Of a DNA stretch of 64,000 bases, positions 45,079 through 54,689 are shown piece after piece. The position numbers and the translations under genes were made by a program. The stretch spans positions 7,472,501 to 7,536,500 of the forward strand of contig NZ_CP047146.1 in NCBI RefSeq assembly GCF_009834125.1. Direction: 5' to 3'. Numbering within the stretch: position 1 is the first letter of the stretch; the number at the start of each line of letters is the position of its first letter. The notes below the pieces were generated by a model. The model ran no database searches. It had not been told where the DNA came from and saw only the letters and a list, made by a program, of their open reading frames with translations. This DNA comes from Streptomyces sp. GS7 (GTDB taxonomy: Bacteria > Actinomycetota > Actinomycetes > Streptomycetales > Streptomycetaceae).

Positions 45079-45519
45079 ATGCTGACGCGAATCGACCACA
45101 TCGGGATCGCCTGTTTCGACCTCGACAAGACCGTCGAGTTCTACCGTGCCACGTATGGCTTCGAGGTGTTCCACTCCGAGGTCAACGAGGAGCAGGGCGT
45201 GCGGGAGGCCATGCTCAAAATCAACGAGACGTCCGACGGCGGGGCGTCCTACCTGCAGCTCCTGGAGCCCACCCGCGAGGACTCCGCGGTCGGCAAGTGG
45301 CTGGCCAAGAACGGCGAGGGCGTGCACCACATCGCCTTCGGCACGGCCGATGTCGACGGGGACTCCGACGACATCCGGAACAAGGGCGTCCGGGTCCTCT
45401 ACGACGAGCCCAGGACGGGTTCGATGGGCTCGCGGATCACCTTCCTGCACCCCAAGGACTGCCACGGCGTACTCACCGAACTCGTCACCGCGGCGCCGCC
45501 TGCCGCGACTGACCACTGA
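45079..45519 (+). CDS. mce: Methylmalonyl-CoA epimerase
   Basis: 146 aa, glyoxalase-fold (VOC) metalloenzyme that interconverts (2R)- and (2S)-methylmalonyl-CoA. Likely metal ligands are H7 in RIDHIGIA, Q60 in ASYLQLLEP, H84 in GVHHIAFGT and E134 in CHGVLTELV, spaced as in known epimerases. ATG 45079 is used because the protein then starts at the family position; the GGAG just before it is very close. Its genomic partners here are meaB and a thiolase. Confidence 0.94.
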   Translation: MLTRIDHIGIACFDLDKTVEFYRATYGFEVFHSEVNEEQGVREAMLKINETSDGGASYLQLLEPTREDSAVGKWLAKNGEGVHHIAFGTADVDGDSDDIRNKGVRVLYDEPRTGSMGSRITFLHPKDCHGVLTELVTAAPPAATDH

Positions 45520-45727
45520 CCTTCGCCTTCCCCGGCCGGTAGAGTGCAGCTTCGGCCGGGGTAAGGGAATGGGGCTCGGTCCATACTCTGCCGATGATCT
45601 GACACCATTTCTTCGGAAGGGTCAGCTCCGATGGGTGCGAGTCGGGTACGACGGGACGTGTACGGGACGCGCATCGCAGGACCGGAGCCGGCCGCCACCA
45701 TGACCAGGGGACGGATGGGACCGCGCA

Positions 45728-48700
45728 GTGCGGGGCAACGAACGCCAGGAGCGTAAGTGGGCTGAGGCCGACCACCTCTCTCAGTTCGAAGCCGAGATGG
45801 AGCGGCTGAAGACCGAGCGGGACAAGGCCGTCCAGCACGCCGACGACCTCGGTTACCAGGTCGAGGTGCTGCGCGCCAAGCTCCACGAGGCGCGCCGCAG
45901 TCTCGCGACCCGACCTGCCTACGACAACGTCAGCCACCAGGCCGAACAACTGCTGCGCAACGCGCAGATCCAGGCCGACCAGCTGCGTTCGGACGCCGAG
46001 CGGGAGTTGCGCGAGGCACGGGCGCAGACCCAGCGGCTGCTCCAGGACCAGGCCGAGCGGCAGGCCCGGCTGGAGGCCGAGCTGCACGCCGAGGCGGTCG
46101 GCCGCCGGCAGCGGCTGGACGAGGAGCTCAACGAGCGCCGCCAGACCGTCGAATCGCACGTCAACGAGAACGTCGCCTGGGCCGAGCAACTGCGCGCCCG
46201 TACGGAGTCGCAGGCCCGCCGCCTGATGGAGGAGTCCCGGGCGGAGGCCGAGCAGGCGCTGGCGTCCGCGCGCGCCGAGGCGCAGCGGCTGGCCGAGCAG
46301 GCCCGCGAGCGGCTGGGCACCCAGGCCGAAGAGGCGCGGGCCGAAGCGGAATCCATCCTGCGCCGGGCGCGTACGGACGCCGAGCGGCTGTTGAACGCCG
46401 CGTCCAACCAGGCCCAGGAGGCCACCGACCAGGCCGAGCAGCTGCGCACCACGGCCGGCAGCGAGTCGGAGGAGGCCCGCCGGCAGGCCGCGGAGCTGAC
46501 CCGTACCGCCGAGGCCCGGGTCAAGGAGGCCGACACCGCACTGCGCGAGGCGCGCACCGAGGCGGAGAAGCTGGTCGAGGAGGCGCAGCAGTCCGCCACC
46601 AAGCGGCTGTCGGCCGCCGAGTCGGAGAACGAGCAGCGCACCCGTACGGCCAAGGCGGAGATCGCCCGGCTGGTGGGAGAGGCCACCAAGGAGGCCGAGG
46701 CGCTCAAGGCGGAGGCCGAGCAACTGCGGGCGGACGCGCGGGCGGAGTCCGATCGGCTGCTCTCGGAGGCGCAGGACGCGGCGCGCTCCAAGGTGGCGGA
46801 GGACTCCGCGGCGCAGCTGGCGAAGGCGGCGCGGACCGCCGAGGAGGTGCTGACCAGGGCGTCCGAGGACGCCAAGGCCACCACGAAGGCCGCCGCCGAG
46901 GAGGCCGAACGGCTGCGCAGGGAGGCCGAGTCCGAGGCGGACCGGCTGCGCGAGGAGGCGCACGACACCGCGGCGCAGCTCAAGGGCGCGGCGAAGGACG
47001 ACACCAAGGAGTACCGCGCCAAGACCGTCGAACTCCAGGAGGAGGCGCGGCGGCTGCGCGGCGAGGCGGAGCAGCTGCGGGCGGACGCGGTCGCCGAGGG
47101 CGAGCGGATCCGCAGTGAGGCGCGCCGGGAGGCCGTTCAGCAGATCGAGGAGGCGGCCGGGACCGCCGAGGAGCTGCTGGCCAAGGCCAAGGCCGGTGCC
47201 GAGGAGACCCGTTCGGGCGCGGTCGCGGAGAGCGAGCGGGTGCGGACGGAGGCCATCGAGCGGGCCTCGGGGCTGCGCCGGCAGGCCGACGAGGCGCTGG
47301 AGCGGGCCCGTGCGGAGGCCGAACAGCTGCTGCTGGAGGGCACCCAGGCCGCCGAGGAGCTGACGTCCGAGGCCGAGAAGAGCGCCGCGGCGCTGCGCGC
47401 GGAGGCCGAGGAGGCCACCGAGGAGCGGCGGGCCGAGGCACAGGCCGAGCTGGACCGGCTGCGCGTCGAGGCGGAGGAGCGGGTCGCCGCCGCCGAGGAG
47501 GCACTGCGCGAGGCCCGTGCGGAGGCCGAGCAGCTGCGCCGGGAGACGCAGGAGGAGGCGGCCCGGCTCAAGGCGGAGGCCGCGGAGCGCCGGCGGTCGC
47601 TGGCGCAGCAGGCCGAGGAGGAGGCCGAACGGCTGCGCGCGGAGGCCGCCGAGGACGCCTCGGCGGCGCGTTCCGAGGCCGAGGCGGTGTCCGTACGGCT
47701 GCGCGGCGAGGCCTCCGCCGAGGCGGAGCGGCTGAAGGCGGAGGCGCAGGAGACCGCGGACCGGGTGCGCGCGGAGGCGGCGGCCGCAGCCGAGCGCACC
47801 GGCACGGAGGCGGCGCAGGCGCTCGCCGAGGCCCAGGAGGAGGCCGCGCGCCGCCGCCGGGAGGCCGAGCAGCTGCTGGGCGAGGCCCGCGAGGAGGCCC
47901 ACCAGGAGCGCACCGCGGCGCGGGAGCAGAGCGAGGAGCTGCTGGCGTCGGCCCGTACGCGGGTGAGCGAGGCGCAGGCGGAGGCCGAGCGGCTGGTCGA
48001 GGAGGCGGACCGGCGGGCCGGCGAGCTGGTGGCGGGGGCCGAGCAGACCGCGCAGCAGGTGCGCGACGCGGTCGCGGGGCTGCACGACCAGGCCAACGAG
48101 GAGATCGCCGGGCTGCGTTCGGCGGCCGAGCACGCCGCCGAGCGGACCAGGACCGAGGCGCAGGAGGAGGCCGACCGGGTCCGCGCGGACGCCTACGCCG
48201 AGCGCGAGCGCGCGTCGGAGGACGCGGCGCGGGTGCGGCGGGACGCGCAGGAGTCGTCGGAGGCCGCCAAGTCCCTTGCGGAGCGGACGGTTTCGCAGGC
48301 CATCGAGGAGTCCGAGCGGCTGCGGACGGAGGCCGCGGACGTCCTGGACGAGGCCCGCCGCGACGCCAACGCCGCCCGCACCGAAGCCGCCGAACAGGCC
48401 GACCGGCTCGTCACCGAAGCCACCGCCGAGGCGGAGAAGCAGGTCGCGGACGCCACCGCGCAGGCCGAGGAGCTGCGGACCGAGGCCGCGGACGTCCTGG
48501 ACGAGGCCCGCCGCGACGCCAACGCCGCCCGCACCGAAGCCGCCGAACAGGCCGACCGGCTCGTCACCGAAGCCACCGCACAGGCCGACAAGCTGGTCGC
48601 GGACGCCACCGCGAAGGCGCAGCAGCTGCGCACCGACGCGTCGGACGCGCTGGCGTCGGCGGAGCAGGACGCGGCGCGGGCGCGGGCCGAGGCGCGGGAC

Positions 48701-50143
48701 GACGCGAACCGGATGCGGTCGGAGGCCGCCGGGCAGACCGACCGGCTGATCGCCGAGGCGCGTACGGAGGCCGAGCGGATCGTCACCGAGGCCACCGAGC
48801 TGACGTCTTCGGCGCAGGACGACGCGGACCGCACGGTCCGGGAGGGCCAGGAGGCCGCCGACCTGCTGCGCGCGGAGGGCGAGCAGCAGGCGCGGGCGAG
48901 GGTCGCGGAGGCCACCGAGGAGGCCGAGCGGCTGCGGGCCGAGGCCGCCGAGGTGCTGGACGGCGCCCGTACGGACGCTGAGCGCACCGGCGACGAGGCG
49001 CGCAAGGCGGCCAACAAGACGCGTGCGGACGCCGCGACGCAGGCCGACGAGCTGGTGGCGGAGGCCGCCGGCGAGGCCGAGCGGCTGCGTTCGGAGGCGG
49101 CGGAGCGGACCGCGGAGGCCGAGCGGGACGCGGACCGCGCCCGGGCGGACGCCCGCGAGCAGGCGGACCGGATGATCGCCACGGCCACCGCGGAGGCGGA
49201 CCGGCTGCGCGCCGAGGCGGCCGAGACCGTCGCCGCCGCCCAGGAGCACGCCAACCGCACCCGCAGCGAGTCCGCGAAGGTCCGCGAGGACGCGGAGGCG
49301 GCCGCCGAGCGCACCAGGACCGAGGCTCAGGAGGAGGCCGACGGACTGCTGGACGAGGCCCGCAAGGACGCGGCCAAGCGCCGCGGCGACGCCGCCGAGC
49401 AGGCCGACCAGCTCATCGCCAAGGCCCAGGAGGAGGCGCTGAAGACGGCCACCGGCGCCGAGGAGCAGGCCGACACGATGGTCGGGGCGGCCCGCAAGGA
49501 GGCCGACCGGATCGTCCGGGAGGCGACGAACGAGGGCAACACGCGCGTGGAGAAGGCCCGTACGGACGCCGACACGCTGCTGAGCGAGGCCCGCGGGGAC
49601 GCCACGGCCATAAGGGAGCGCGCCGAGGAGCTGCGGGTGCGCATCGAGTCCGAGGTCGAGGAGCTGCACGAGCGGGCCCGCCGGGAGTCGGCGGAGACGA
49701 TGAAGAACGCCGGCGAGCGGGTCGACAAGCTCATCGCGCAGGCCACCGCGCAGCAGGTGGAGGCCGAGGAGAAGGCCGACCGGATGATGTCCGACGCGAA
49801 CAGCGAGGCGAGCAAGGTCCGGATCCAGGCCGTCAAGAAGGCCGAGGGCCTCATCAAGGAGGCCGAGAACAAGAAGGCCGAGGCGGTGCGCGACGCGAAG
49901 CGGATGCGTACGGAGGCCGAGGAGGAGGCCACCCGGATCGTGGAGGAGGGCAAGCGCGAGCTGGAGGTGCTGGTGCGCCGCCGCGAGGACATCAACGCCG
50001 AAATCTCCCGAGTTCAGGACGTTCTGGAAGCGCTGGAGTCGTTCGAGACCCCCGCGGGGGGCGCGGACGGCAAGGGCGGGGGTGTGAAGGCCGCTGCGGG
50101 AGCGGGCGCAACTCGTTCGAGTGGCAAGCAGTCTGAAGGGTAG
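45728..50143 (+). CDS. scy: Scy polarity-organising coiled-coil protein
   Basis: 1471 aa, the scaffold of the tip-organising centre that gathers DivIVA and FilP at hyphal tips. The N-terminus RGNERQERKWAEADHLSQFEAEMERLK and YQVEVLRAKLHEARRSL is Scy-like; the rest is almost unbroken coiled coil, rich in A, E, R and Q. The family has a 51-residue repeat. One unit here is duplicated nearly exactly (48320-48579). It is longer than the ~1326 aa I recall for S. coelicolor Scy, roughly three repeat units. GTG 45728 has no strong Shine-Dalgarno. The next gene is filP. The minus strand across this gene also lacks stops, owing to codon bias. Confidence 0.93.
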   Translation: MRGNERQERKWAEADHLSQFEAEMERLKTERDKAVQHADDLGYQVEVLRAKLHEARRSLATRPAYDNVSHQAEQLLRNAQIQADQLRSDAERELREARAQTQRLLQDQAERQARLEAELHAEAVGRRQRLDEELNERRQTVESHVNENVAWAEQLRARTESQARRLMEESRAEAEQALASARAEAQRLAEQARERLGTQAEEARAEAESILRRARTDAERLLNAASNQAQEATDQAEQLRTTAGSESEEARRQAAELTRTAEARVKEADTALREARTEAEKLVEEAQQSATKRLSAAESENEQRTRTAKAEIARLVGEATKEAEALKAEAEQLRADARAESDRLLSEAQDAARSKVAEDSAAQLAKAARTAEEVLTRASEDAKATTKAAAEEAERLRREAESEADRLREEAHDTAAQLKGAAKDDTKEYRAKTVELQEEARRLRGEAEQLRADAVAEGERIRSEARREAVQQIEEAAGTAEELLAKAKAGAEETRSGAVAESERVRTEAIERASGLRRQADEALERARAEAEQLLLEGTQAAEELTSEAEKSAAALRAEAEEATEERRAEAQAELDRLRVEAEERVAAAEEALREARAEAEQLRRETQEEAARLKAEAAERRRSLAQQAEEEAERLRAEAAEDASAARSEAEAVSVRLRGEASAEAERLKAEAQETADRVRAEAAAAAERTGTEAAQALAEAQEEAARRRREAEQLLGEAREEAHQERTAAREQSEELLASARTRVSEAQAEAERLVEEADRRAGELVAGAEQTAQQVRDAVAGLHDQANEEIAGLRSAAEHAAERTRTEAQEEADRVRADAYAERERASEDAARVRRDAQESSEAAKSLAERTVSQAIEESERLRTEAADVLDEARRDANAARTEAAEQADRLVTEATAEAEKQVADATAQAEELRTEAADVLDEARRDANAARTEAAEQADRLVTEATAQADKLVADATAKAQQLRTDASDALASAEQDAARARAEARDDANRMRSEAAGQTDRLIAEARTEAERIVTEATELTSSAQDDADRTVREGQEAADLLRAEGEQQARARVAEATEEAERLRAEAAEVLDGARTDAERTGDEARKAANKTRADAATQADELVAEAAGEAERLRSEAAERTAEAERDADRARADAREQADRMIATATAEADRLRAEAAETVAAAQEHANRTRSESAKVREDAEAAAERTRTEAQEEADGLLDEARKDAAKRRGDAAEQADQLIAKAQEEALKTATGAEEQADTMVGAARKEADRIVREATNEGNTRVEKARTDADTLLSEARGDATAIRERAEELRVRIESEVEELHERARRESAETMKNAGERVDKLIAQATAQQVEAEEKADRMMSDANSEASKVRIQAVKKAEGLIKEAENKKAEAVRDAKRMRTEAEEEATRIVEEGKRELEVLVRRREDINAEISRVQDVLEALESFETPAGGADGKGGGVKAAAGAGATRSSGKQSEG
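48320..48579 (+). repeat. 153-bp direct duplication inside scy
   Basis: CTGCGGACGGAGGCCGCGGA at 48320 recurs at 48473, a 153-bp offset that equals 51 codons. About 107 bp match with one mismatch seen, then the copies diverge. The period equals the coiled-coil repeat length known for Scy/FilP. Confidence 0.9.
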
Positions 50144-50257
50144 CCACTCAAACGAGGGGTCATTCTCCACTTCAAACGCGCAATGACTCGATGACACGCC
50201 GTTAAGACCCCTAGGATTCTCCTTATCACCTCACCGGTCTCTTTCGACAGGAACCCC

Positions 50258-51196
50258 ATGAGCGACACTTCCTCCCCCTTCGGCTTCGAGCTCGTGCGGC
50301 GTGGGTACGACCGCGGTCAGGTGGATGACCGCATTACGAAGCTCGTCGCGGACCGCGACAGCGCGCTGGCCCGTATCACCTCGCTGGAGAAGCGCATCGA
50401 GGAGCTGCACCTCGAAACGCAGAACGCCCAGGCTCAGGTCAATGACGCCGAGCCGTCCTACGCGGGCCTCGGCGCGCGCGTCGAAAAGATCCTCCGTCTC
50501 GCCGAGGAGGAGGCCAAGGACCTGCGCGAGGAGGCTCGTCGGGCTGCCGAGCAGCATCGCGAGCTGGCCGAGTCGGCCGCCCAGCAGGTCCGCAACGACG
50601 CCGAGCAGTTCGCCGCCGAGCGCAAGGCGAAGGCCGAGGACGAGGGCGCCAGGATCGTCGAGAAGGCCAAGGGCGAGGCGTCGACCCTGCGCGCCGAGGC
50701 GCAGAAGGACGCCCAGTCCAAGCGGGAGGAGGCGGACTCCCTCTTCGAGGAGACCCGGGCCAAGGCCGCCCAGGCCGCCGCGGACTTCGAGACCAACCTG
50801 GCCAAGCGCCGGGAGCAGTCCGAGCGCGATCTGGCCTCGCGCCAGGCCAAGGCCGAGAAGCGACTGGCGGAGATCGAGCACCGCGCCGAGCAGCTGCGCC
50901 TGGAGGCCGAGAAGCTGCGGACGGACGCCGAGCGCCGGGCCCGTCAGACCGTGGAGACCGCGCAGCGCCAGGCCGAGGACATCGTGGCGGACGCCAACGC
51001 CAAGGCCGACCGGATCCGCAGCGAATCGGAGCGCGAGCTGGCGGCGCTCACCAACCGCCGGGACTCGATCAACGCGCAGCTGACCAACGTCCGCGAGATG
51101 CTGGCGACGCTGACCGGTGCCGCGGTGGCCGCGGCCGGTGCGCCGGGCGACGAGGAGTCCCTCACCCGCGGCGTGCCCGCCCAGCAGTCGCGCTGA
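50258..51196 (+). CDS. filP: FilP intermediate-filament-like protein
   Basis: 312 aa. FilP forms filaments and a network behind the growing tip, working with Scy and DivIVA. The N-terminus SDTSSPFGFELVRRGYDRGQVDDRI is the conserved DivIVA-like head, followed by coiled coil (~25-275) and a short Ala/Gly tail. ATG 50258 has AGGAA upstream. It follows scy by 114 bp with TAGGAT at 50212-50217 as a possible -10 of its own. A strong hairpin follows at 51227-51263. Confidence 0.95.
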   Translation: MSDTSSPFGFELVRRGYDRGQVDDRITKLVADRDSALARITSLEKRIEELHLETQNAQAQVNDAEPSYAGLGARVEKILRLAEEEAKDLREEARRAAEQHRELAESAAQQVRNDAEQFAAERKAKAEDEGARIVEKAKGEASTLRAEAQKDAQSKREEADSLFEETRAKAAQAAADFETNLAKRREQSERDLASRQAKAEKRLAEIEHRAEQLRLEAEKLRTDAERRARQTVETAQRQAEDIVADANAKADRIRSESERELAALTNRRDSINAQLTNVREMLATLTGAAVAAAGAPGDEESLTRGVPAQQSR

Positions 51197-51226
51197 ACCG
51201 CAGGCACGTTCCCGCATCGCCGAACC

Positions 51227-51263
51227 GCGCCCCCGTACCGCCTCCGTGGCGGTGCGGGGGCGC
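51227..51263 (+). terminator. Terminator after filP
   Basis: A 16-bp stem (51227-51242 with 51248-51263) with one G:T wobble and a TCCGT loop, 30 nt after the filP stop. No T-run. Confidence 0.8.
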
Positions 51264-51334
51264 CGTCGTGACCGGTCCACCGGGCGGCGCCGCCCCGGTG
51301 GCGGGGCCATCAGGGCGGGCCTAGCGTGCTGTAC

Positions 51335-52507
51335 ATGATCGAGGTCATGGGGCTGACCAAGCATTACGGCGACAAGGTTGCGGTGGACCATCTGACGTTC
51401 ACCGTCCGGCCGGGCATCGTCACCGGCTTCCTCGGTCCCAACGGCGCGGGCAAGTCCACCACCATGCGGATGATGCTCGATCTGGACAATCCGACGGCCG
51501 GCACGGTCCGCATCGACGGCATGCACTTCCGGCAGCTGAGGAACCCCCTCACGTATGTCGGCGCGCTGCTGGACGCCAAGGCGATGCACGGTGGCCGCAG
51601 CGCCGCCAACCACCTGCTGTGTCTGGCCCAGAGCAACGGCATCCCCCGGTCCCGGGTCGCCCAGGTGCTGGACACCGTCGGGCTGACCGCGGTCGCCGGG
51701 AAGCGGTCCAAGGGCTTCTCGCTCGGCATGGGCCAGCGGCTCGGGATCGCGGCGGCGCTGCTCGGCGACCCGCGGATCCTGATGTTCGACGAGCCGGTCA
51801 ACGGGCTCGACCCGGAGGGCATCCACTGGATCCGCAACCTGATGAAGAACCTCGCGGCCCAGGGCCGTACGGTCTTCGTCTCCTCCCACCTGATGAGCGA
51901 AATGGCGCTGACCGCGGACCACTTGGTGGTGATCGGGCAGGGCCGGCTGCTGGCGGACACGTCGATGGCGGAGTTCATCCGGCAGAACTCGCGGTCGTAC
52001 GTCCGACTGCGGTCCCCGGAGCGGGAGCGGCTGCTGGACGTGCTGCGCCGCGAGGGCGTCGCGGCGGTGGCGGCCCGCGACGGCTCGCTGGAGGTCGACG
52101 GGGTGCCGGCCCGCCGGCTGGGCGAACTGGCCGCCGCGCGCGGGCTGGTGCTGCACGAGCTGAGCCCCCAGCAGGCGTCCCTGGAGGAGGCGTTCATGCG
52201 GCTGACGGCCGGTTCGGTGGAGTACCACGCGCACAACGGCGAGCCGGCCGGGCCGTGGGCCGGGCAGCCGCGGCGGCCCGCGGTACCGCAGGGCGCGTAC
52301 GCGGCCGGCCCCCGGCCGGGGGGTCCGCAGCCGGGAAGCCCGCGGCCGTGGGGTCCGCAGCCCGGCCGTCCGCAGCAGGGCGGTCCACCACCAGCCGGTC
52401 CACCACCAGCCGGTCCGCCACCCGGCAGTCCGCCACCGGGGGGTCCGCAGCAGGGAAGCCCGCAGCAGGGCGGCTGGGGCGCGCAGTGGCAGAAGAGAAG
52501 GAGCTGA
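51335..52507 (+). CDS. ABC exporter ATPase (BcrA-type) with proline-rich tail
   Basis: 390 aa. ATPase domain (~1-300): Walker A GPNGAGKSTT, degenerate signature KGFSLGMGQRLGIAAALLG, Walker B ILMFDEPVNGLDP, and SSHLMSEMALTADH. The last ~85 residues are Pro/Gly/Gln-rich with GPPPAG repeats and are probably disordered. ATG 51335 aligns with the start of the paralogue at 53421; TAGCGT (51322-51327) 7 nt before it could be a leaderless -10. The permease follows after 3 bp. Substrate unknown. Confidence 0.9.
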   Translation: MIEVMGLTKHYGDKVAVDHLTFTVRPGIVTGFLGPNGAGKSTTMRMMLDLDNPTAGTVRIDGMHFRQLRNPLTYVGALLDAKAMHGGRSAANHLLCLAQSNGIPRSRVAQVLDTVGLTAVAGKRSKGFSLGMGQRLGIAAALLGDPRILMFDEPVNGLDPEGIHWIRNLMKNLAAQGRTVFVSSHLMSEMALTADHLVVIGQGRLLADTSMAEFIRQNSRSYVRLRSPERERLLDVLRREGVAAVAARDGSLEVDGVPARRLGELAAARGLVLHELSPQQASLEEAFMRLTAGSVEYHAHNGEPAGPWAGQPRRPAVPQGAYAAGPRPGGPQPGSPRPWGPQPGRPQQGGPPPAGPPPAGPPPGSPPPGGPQQGSPQQGGWGAQWQKRRS

Positions 52508-52510
52508 CGG

Positions 52511-53284
52511 ATGGCCGTGGTCGGGCAGGTCCTGCGGTCGGAGTGGACCAAGATCAGGTCGGTGCGGTCGACGGTGTGGACGCTGGGCATCGCGGTGGTG
52601 GTGACCGTCGTCGTGGGCGTGCTGATCTGCACCCTCGCCAGAAACGACTTCGCCTCGTTGCCGGACTCCCGGCGGCTCGCCTTCGACCCGACCAACATCA
52701 GCTTCGCCGGGATGGGCCTGGGCCAGCTGTCGATGATCGTCTTCGGGGTGCTGGTGGTCTCGAACGAGTACAGCACCGGCATGATCCGCACCTCGCTCGC
52801 CGCCGTACCGCAGCGCGGCACCTTCCTGTTCAGCAAGCTGCTGGTGGCCACCGCGCTGGTCTTCGCGGTCGGCCTGGCGACCAGCTTCGTGACGTTCTTC
52901 GCGGGGCAGGCGGCGCTCGGCGAGCACCGGGCGTACCTCGACGATCCGGGCGTGCTGCGGGCGGTGGTCGGCGGCTGCCTCTACATGACGATGATCGCGC
53001 TGTTCTCGATGGGGGTGGCCACGATGCTGCGCAGCCCGATGCTGTCGCTCGGCATCCTGATGCCGTTCTTCTTCCTGATCTCCAGCATCCTCGGGAACGT
53101 CTCGGCGACCCGGAAGATCGGCCGCTACCTCCCGGACCAGGCCGGCTCGAAGATCATGCAGGTGGTCGCCCCCGTCAACGACCAGACGCCGTACGGGCCG
53201 TGGGGCGGCTTCGCCATCATGGCGGCGTGGACGGCGGCGGCGCTGCTCGGCGGCTTCCTGCTGCTGCGCAGGCGCGACGCCTGA
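52511..53284 (+). CDS. ABC exporter permease
   Basis: 257 aa with about six TM helices. It starts MAVVGQVLRSEWTKIRSVRS, the R-S-E-W-T-K motif of ABC-2-type permeases that pair with BcrA-type ATPases. GAAGGAG precedes the ATG. It is the partner of the ATPase at 51335. It lacks the proline-rich N-terminal extension of the paralogue at 54686. Confidence 0.9.
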   Translation: MAVVGQVLRSEWTKIRSVRSTVWTLGIAVVVTVVVGVLICTLARNDFASLPDSRRLAFDPTNISFAGMGLGQLSMIVFGVLVVSNEYSTGMIRTSLAAVPQRGTFLFSKLLVATALVFAVGLATSFVTFFAGQAALGEHRAYLDDPGVLRAVVGGCLYMTMIALFSMGVATMLRSPMLSLGILMPFFFLISSILGNVSATRKIGRYLPDQAGSKIMQVVAPVNDQTPYGPWGGFAIMAAWTAAALLGGFLLLRRRDA

Positions 53285-53420
53285 CGGGACCGTCCCGGGC
53301 CGCCCCGACCGGTGCCGGAGTCCCCCCGTTTTGACGGGAACCGTCAAGGGACGTATAGCCTCCTAACCCTCACGGGGGTACGAGAGCGCCTCTGCCCCGA
53401 CCATCTGCGAGGGGCGGAGA

Positions 53421-54689
53421 ATGATCGAGGCAGTCGGCCTGACCAAGCGCTACGGGCCCAAGACGGCCGTGCACAACCTGTCGTTCCGGGTGCGGCCGGG
53501 CACGGTCACCGGCTTCCTGGGGCCCAACGGCTCCGGCAAGTCGACGACGATGCGGATGATCCTGGGCCTGGACACGCCGACGTCGGGCCGCGCCACGATC
53601 GGCGGCCGTCCGTTCCGCGACGTTCCCAACGCCCCGCGCCAGGTGGGCGCTTTGCTCGACGCCAAGGCCGTGCACGGCGGGCGCAGCGCGCGGTCGCATC
53701 TGCTGTCGCTGGCCCAGCTGTCCGGCATTCCGGCCCGGCGGGTCGACGAGGTACTCGGGGTGGTCGGTCTCCAGGACGTCGCCAGCCGGCGCTCCAAGGG
53801 CTTCTCGCTCGGTATGGGCCAGCGGCTGGGCATCGCGGCGGCGCTGCTCGGCGATCCGCAGGTGCTGCTCTTCGACGAGCCGGTCAACGGCCTGGACCCC
53901 GAAGGCATCCTGTGGGTGCGGAACCTGATGAAGCAGCTGGCGGCCGAGGGCCGTACCGTCTTCGTCTCCTCGCACCTGATGAGCGAGATGGCGCTGACCG
54001 CCGAGCACCTGATCGTGATCGGCCGCGGCCAGCTGCTGGCGGACATGTCCGTCAAGGACTTCATCTCGGCCCACTCCGCGGACTTCGCCCGGGTGCGGAC
54101 GCCGGACGGCGAGCCGGAGCAGCGCGAGAAGCTGACCGCGGCGATCGGCGAGGCGGGCGGCCAGGCGGTGCCCGAGCCGGACGGCGCGCTGCGGGTGACC
54201 GGGCTGCCGCTGCCCCGGATCAGCGATCTGGCGCACACGGCCGAGGTCCGGCTGTGGGAGCTCTCGCCGCACCAGGCGTCTCTCGAAGAGGCGTACATGC
54301 GGATGACGCAGGGCGCCGTCGACTACCGCTCGACGACCGACCAGCGGGCCGGCCTCCAGCAGCAGGCACCGGCCGGGTACGCCCCGCAGGGATACGCGCC
54401 GCAGGGAGCCGTCCCGCAGGGATATGCGGTGCCGCCCGGGGCGCTCCAGCCGCCGGTGCCGGGCCAGTTGCCGCCGAACCCGTACGCCCAGCCCCCCGGG
54501 GCCGCTCCGGTGCCGGGTCAGCCGCTGCCGCCGCAGGGCCAGGGTCACCCGTACGGGGCTCCTGGTCCCTACGGCGCGCCCCACCCGTACGGGCAGCAGC
54601 CGCAGCCCGCCGCCCCCGTGCCGCCGGCCGCGCCGCCCGCCGCCGCACCCGCCGACCTGCCCACGCCGCACCACGAGGACGCCCGATGA
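53421..54689 (+). CDS. ABC exporter ATPase (paralogue) with proline-rich tail
   Basis: 422 aa. Domain order as in the gene at 51335: Walker A GPNGSGKSTT, signature KGFSLGMGQRLGIAAALLG, Walker B VLLFDEPVNGLDP, SSHLMSEMALTAEH. The C-terminal ~115 residues are Pro/Gln/Tyr-rich (repeats of GYAPQ and PYGAP type). The two ATPases are close paralogues, so the pairs arose by duplication. The start codon follows GGGGCGGAG. The stop overlaps the permease start (ATGA). Confidence 0.9.
   Translation: MIEAVGLTKRYGPKTAVHNLSFRVRPGTVTGFLGPNGSGKSTTMRMILGLDTPTSGRATIGGRPFRDVPNAPRQVGALLDAKAVHGGRSARSHLLSLAQLSGIPARRVDEVLGVVGLQDVASRRSKGFSLGMGQRLGIAAALLGDPQVLLFDEPVNGLDPEGILWVRNLMKQLAAEGRTVFVSSHLMSEMALTAEHLIVIGRGQLLADMSVKDFISAHSADFARVRTPDGEPEQREKLTAAIGEAGGQAVPEPDGALRVTGLPLPRISDLAHTAEVRLWELSPHQASLEEAYMRMTQGAVDYRSTTDQRAGLQQQAPAGYAPQGYAPQGAVPQGYAVPPGALQPPVPGQLPPNPYAQPPGAAPVPGQPLPPQGQGHPYGAPGPYGAPHPYGQQPQPAAPVPPAAPPAAAPADLPTPHHEDAR

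Noticed and set aside
43739..45519. Thiolase and mce as a PHB or polyketide biosynthetic cluster
   Set aside because: No PHA synthase, PKS or tailoring genes are nearby. The genes are the usual primary-metabolism neighbours.
45485..50197. A 1570-codon open frame antisense to scy, Leu/Gly/Arg-rich
   Set aside because: It mirrors the coiled-coil codon pattern of scy in GC-rich DNA. The protein is low-complexity without domains, and scy is well supported.
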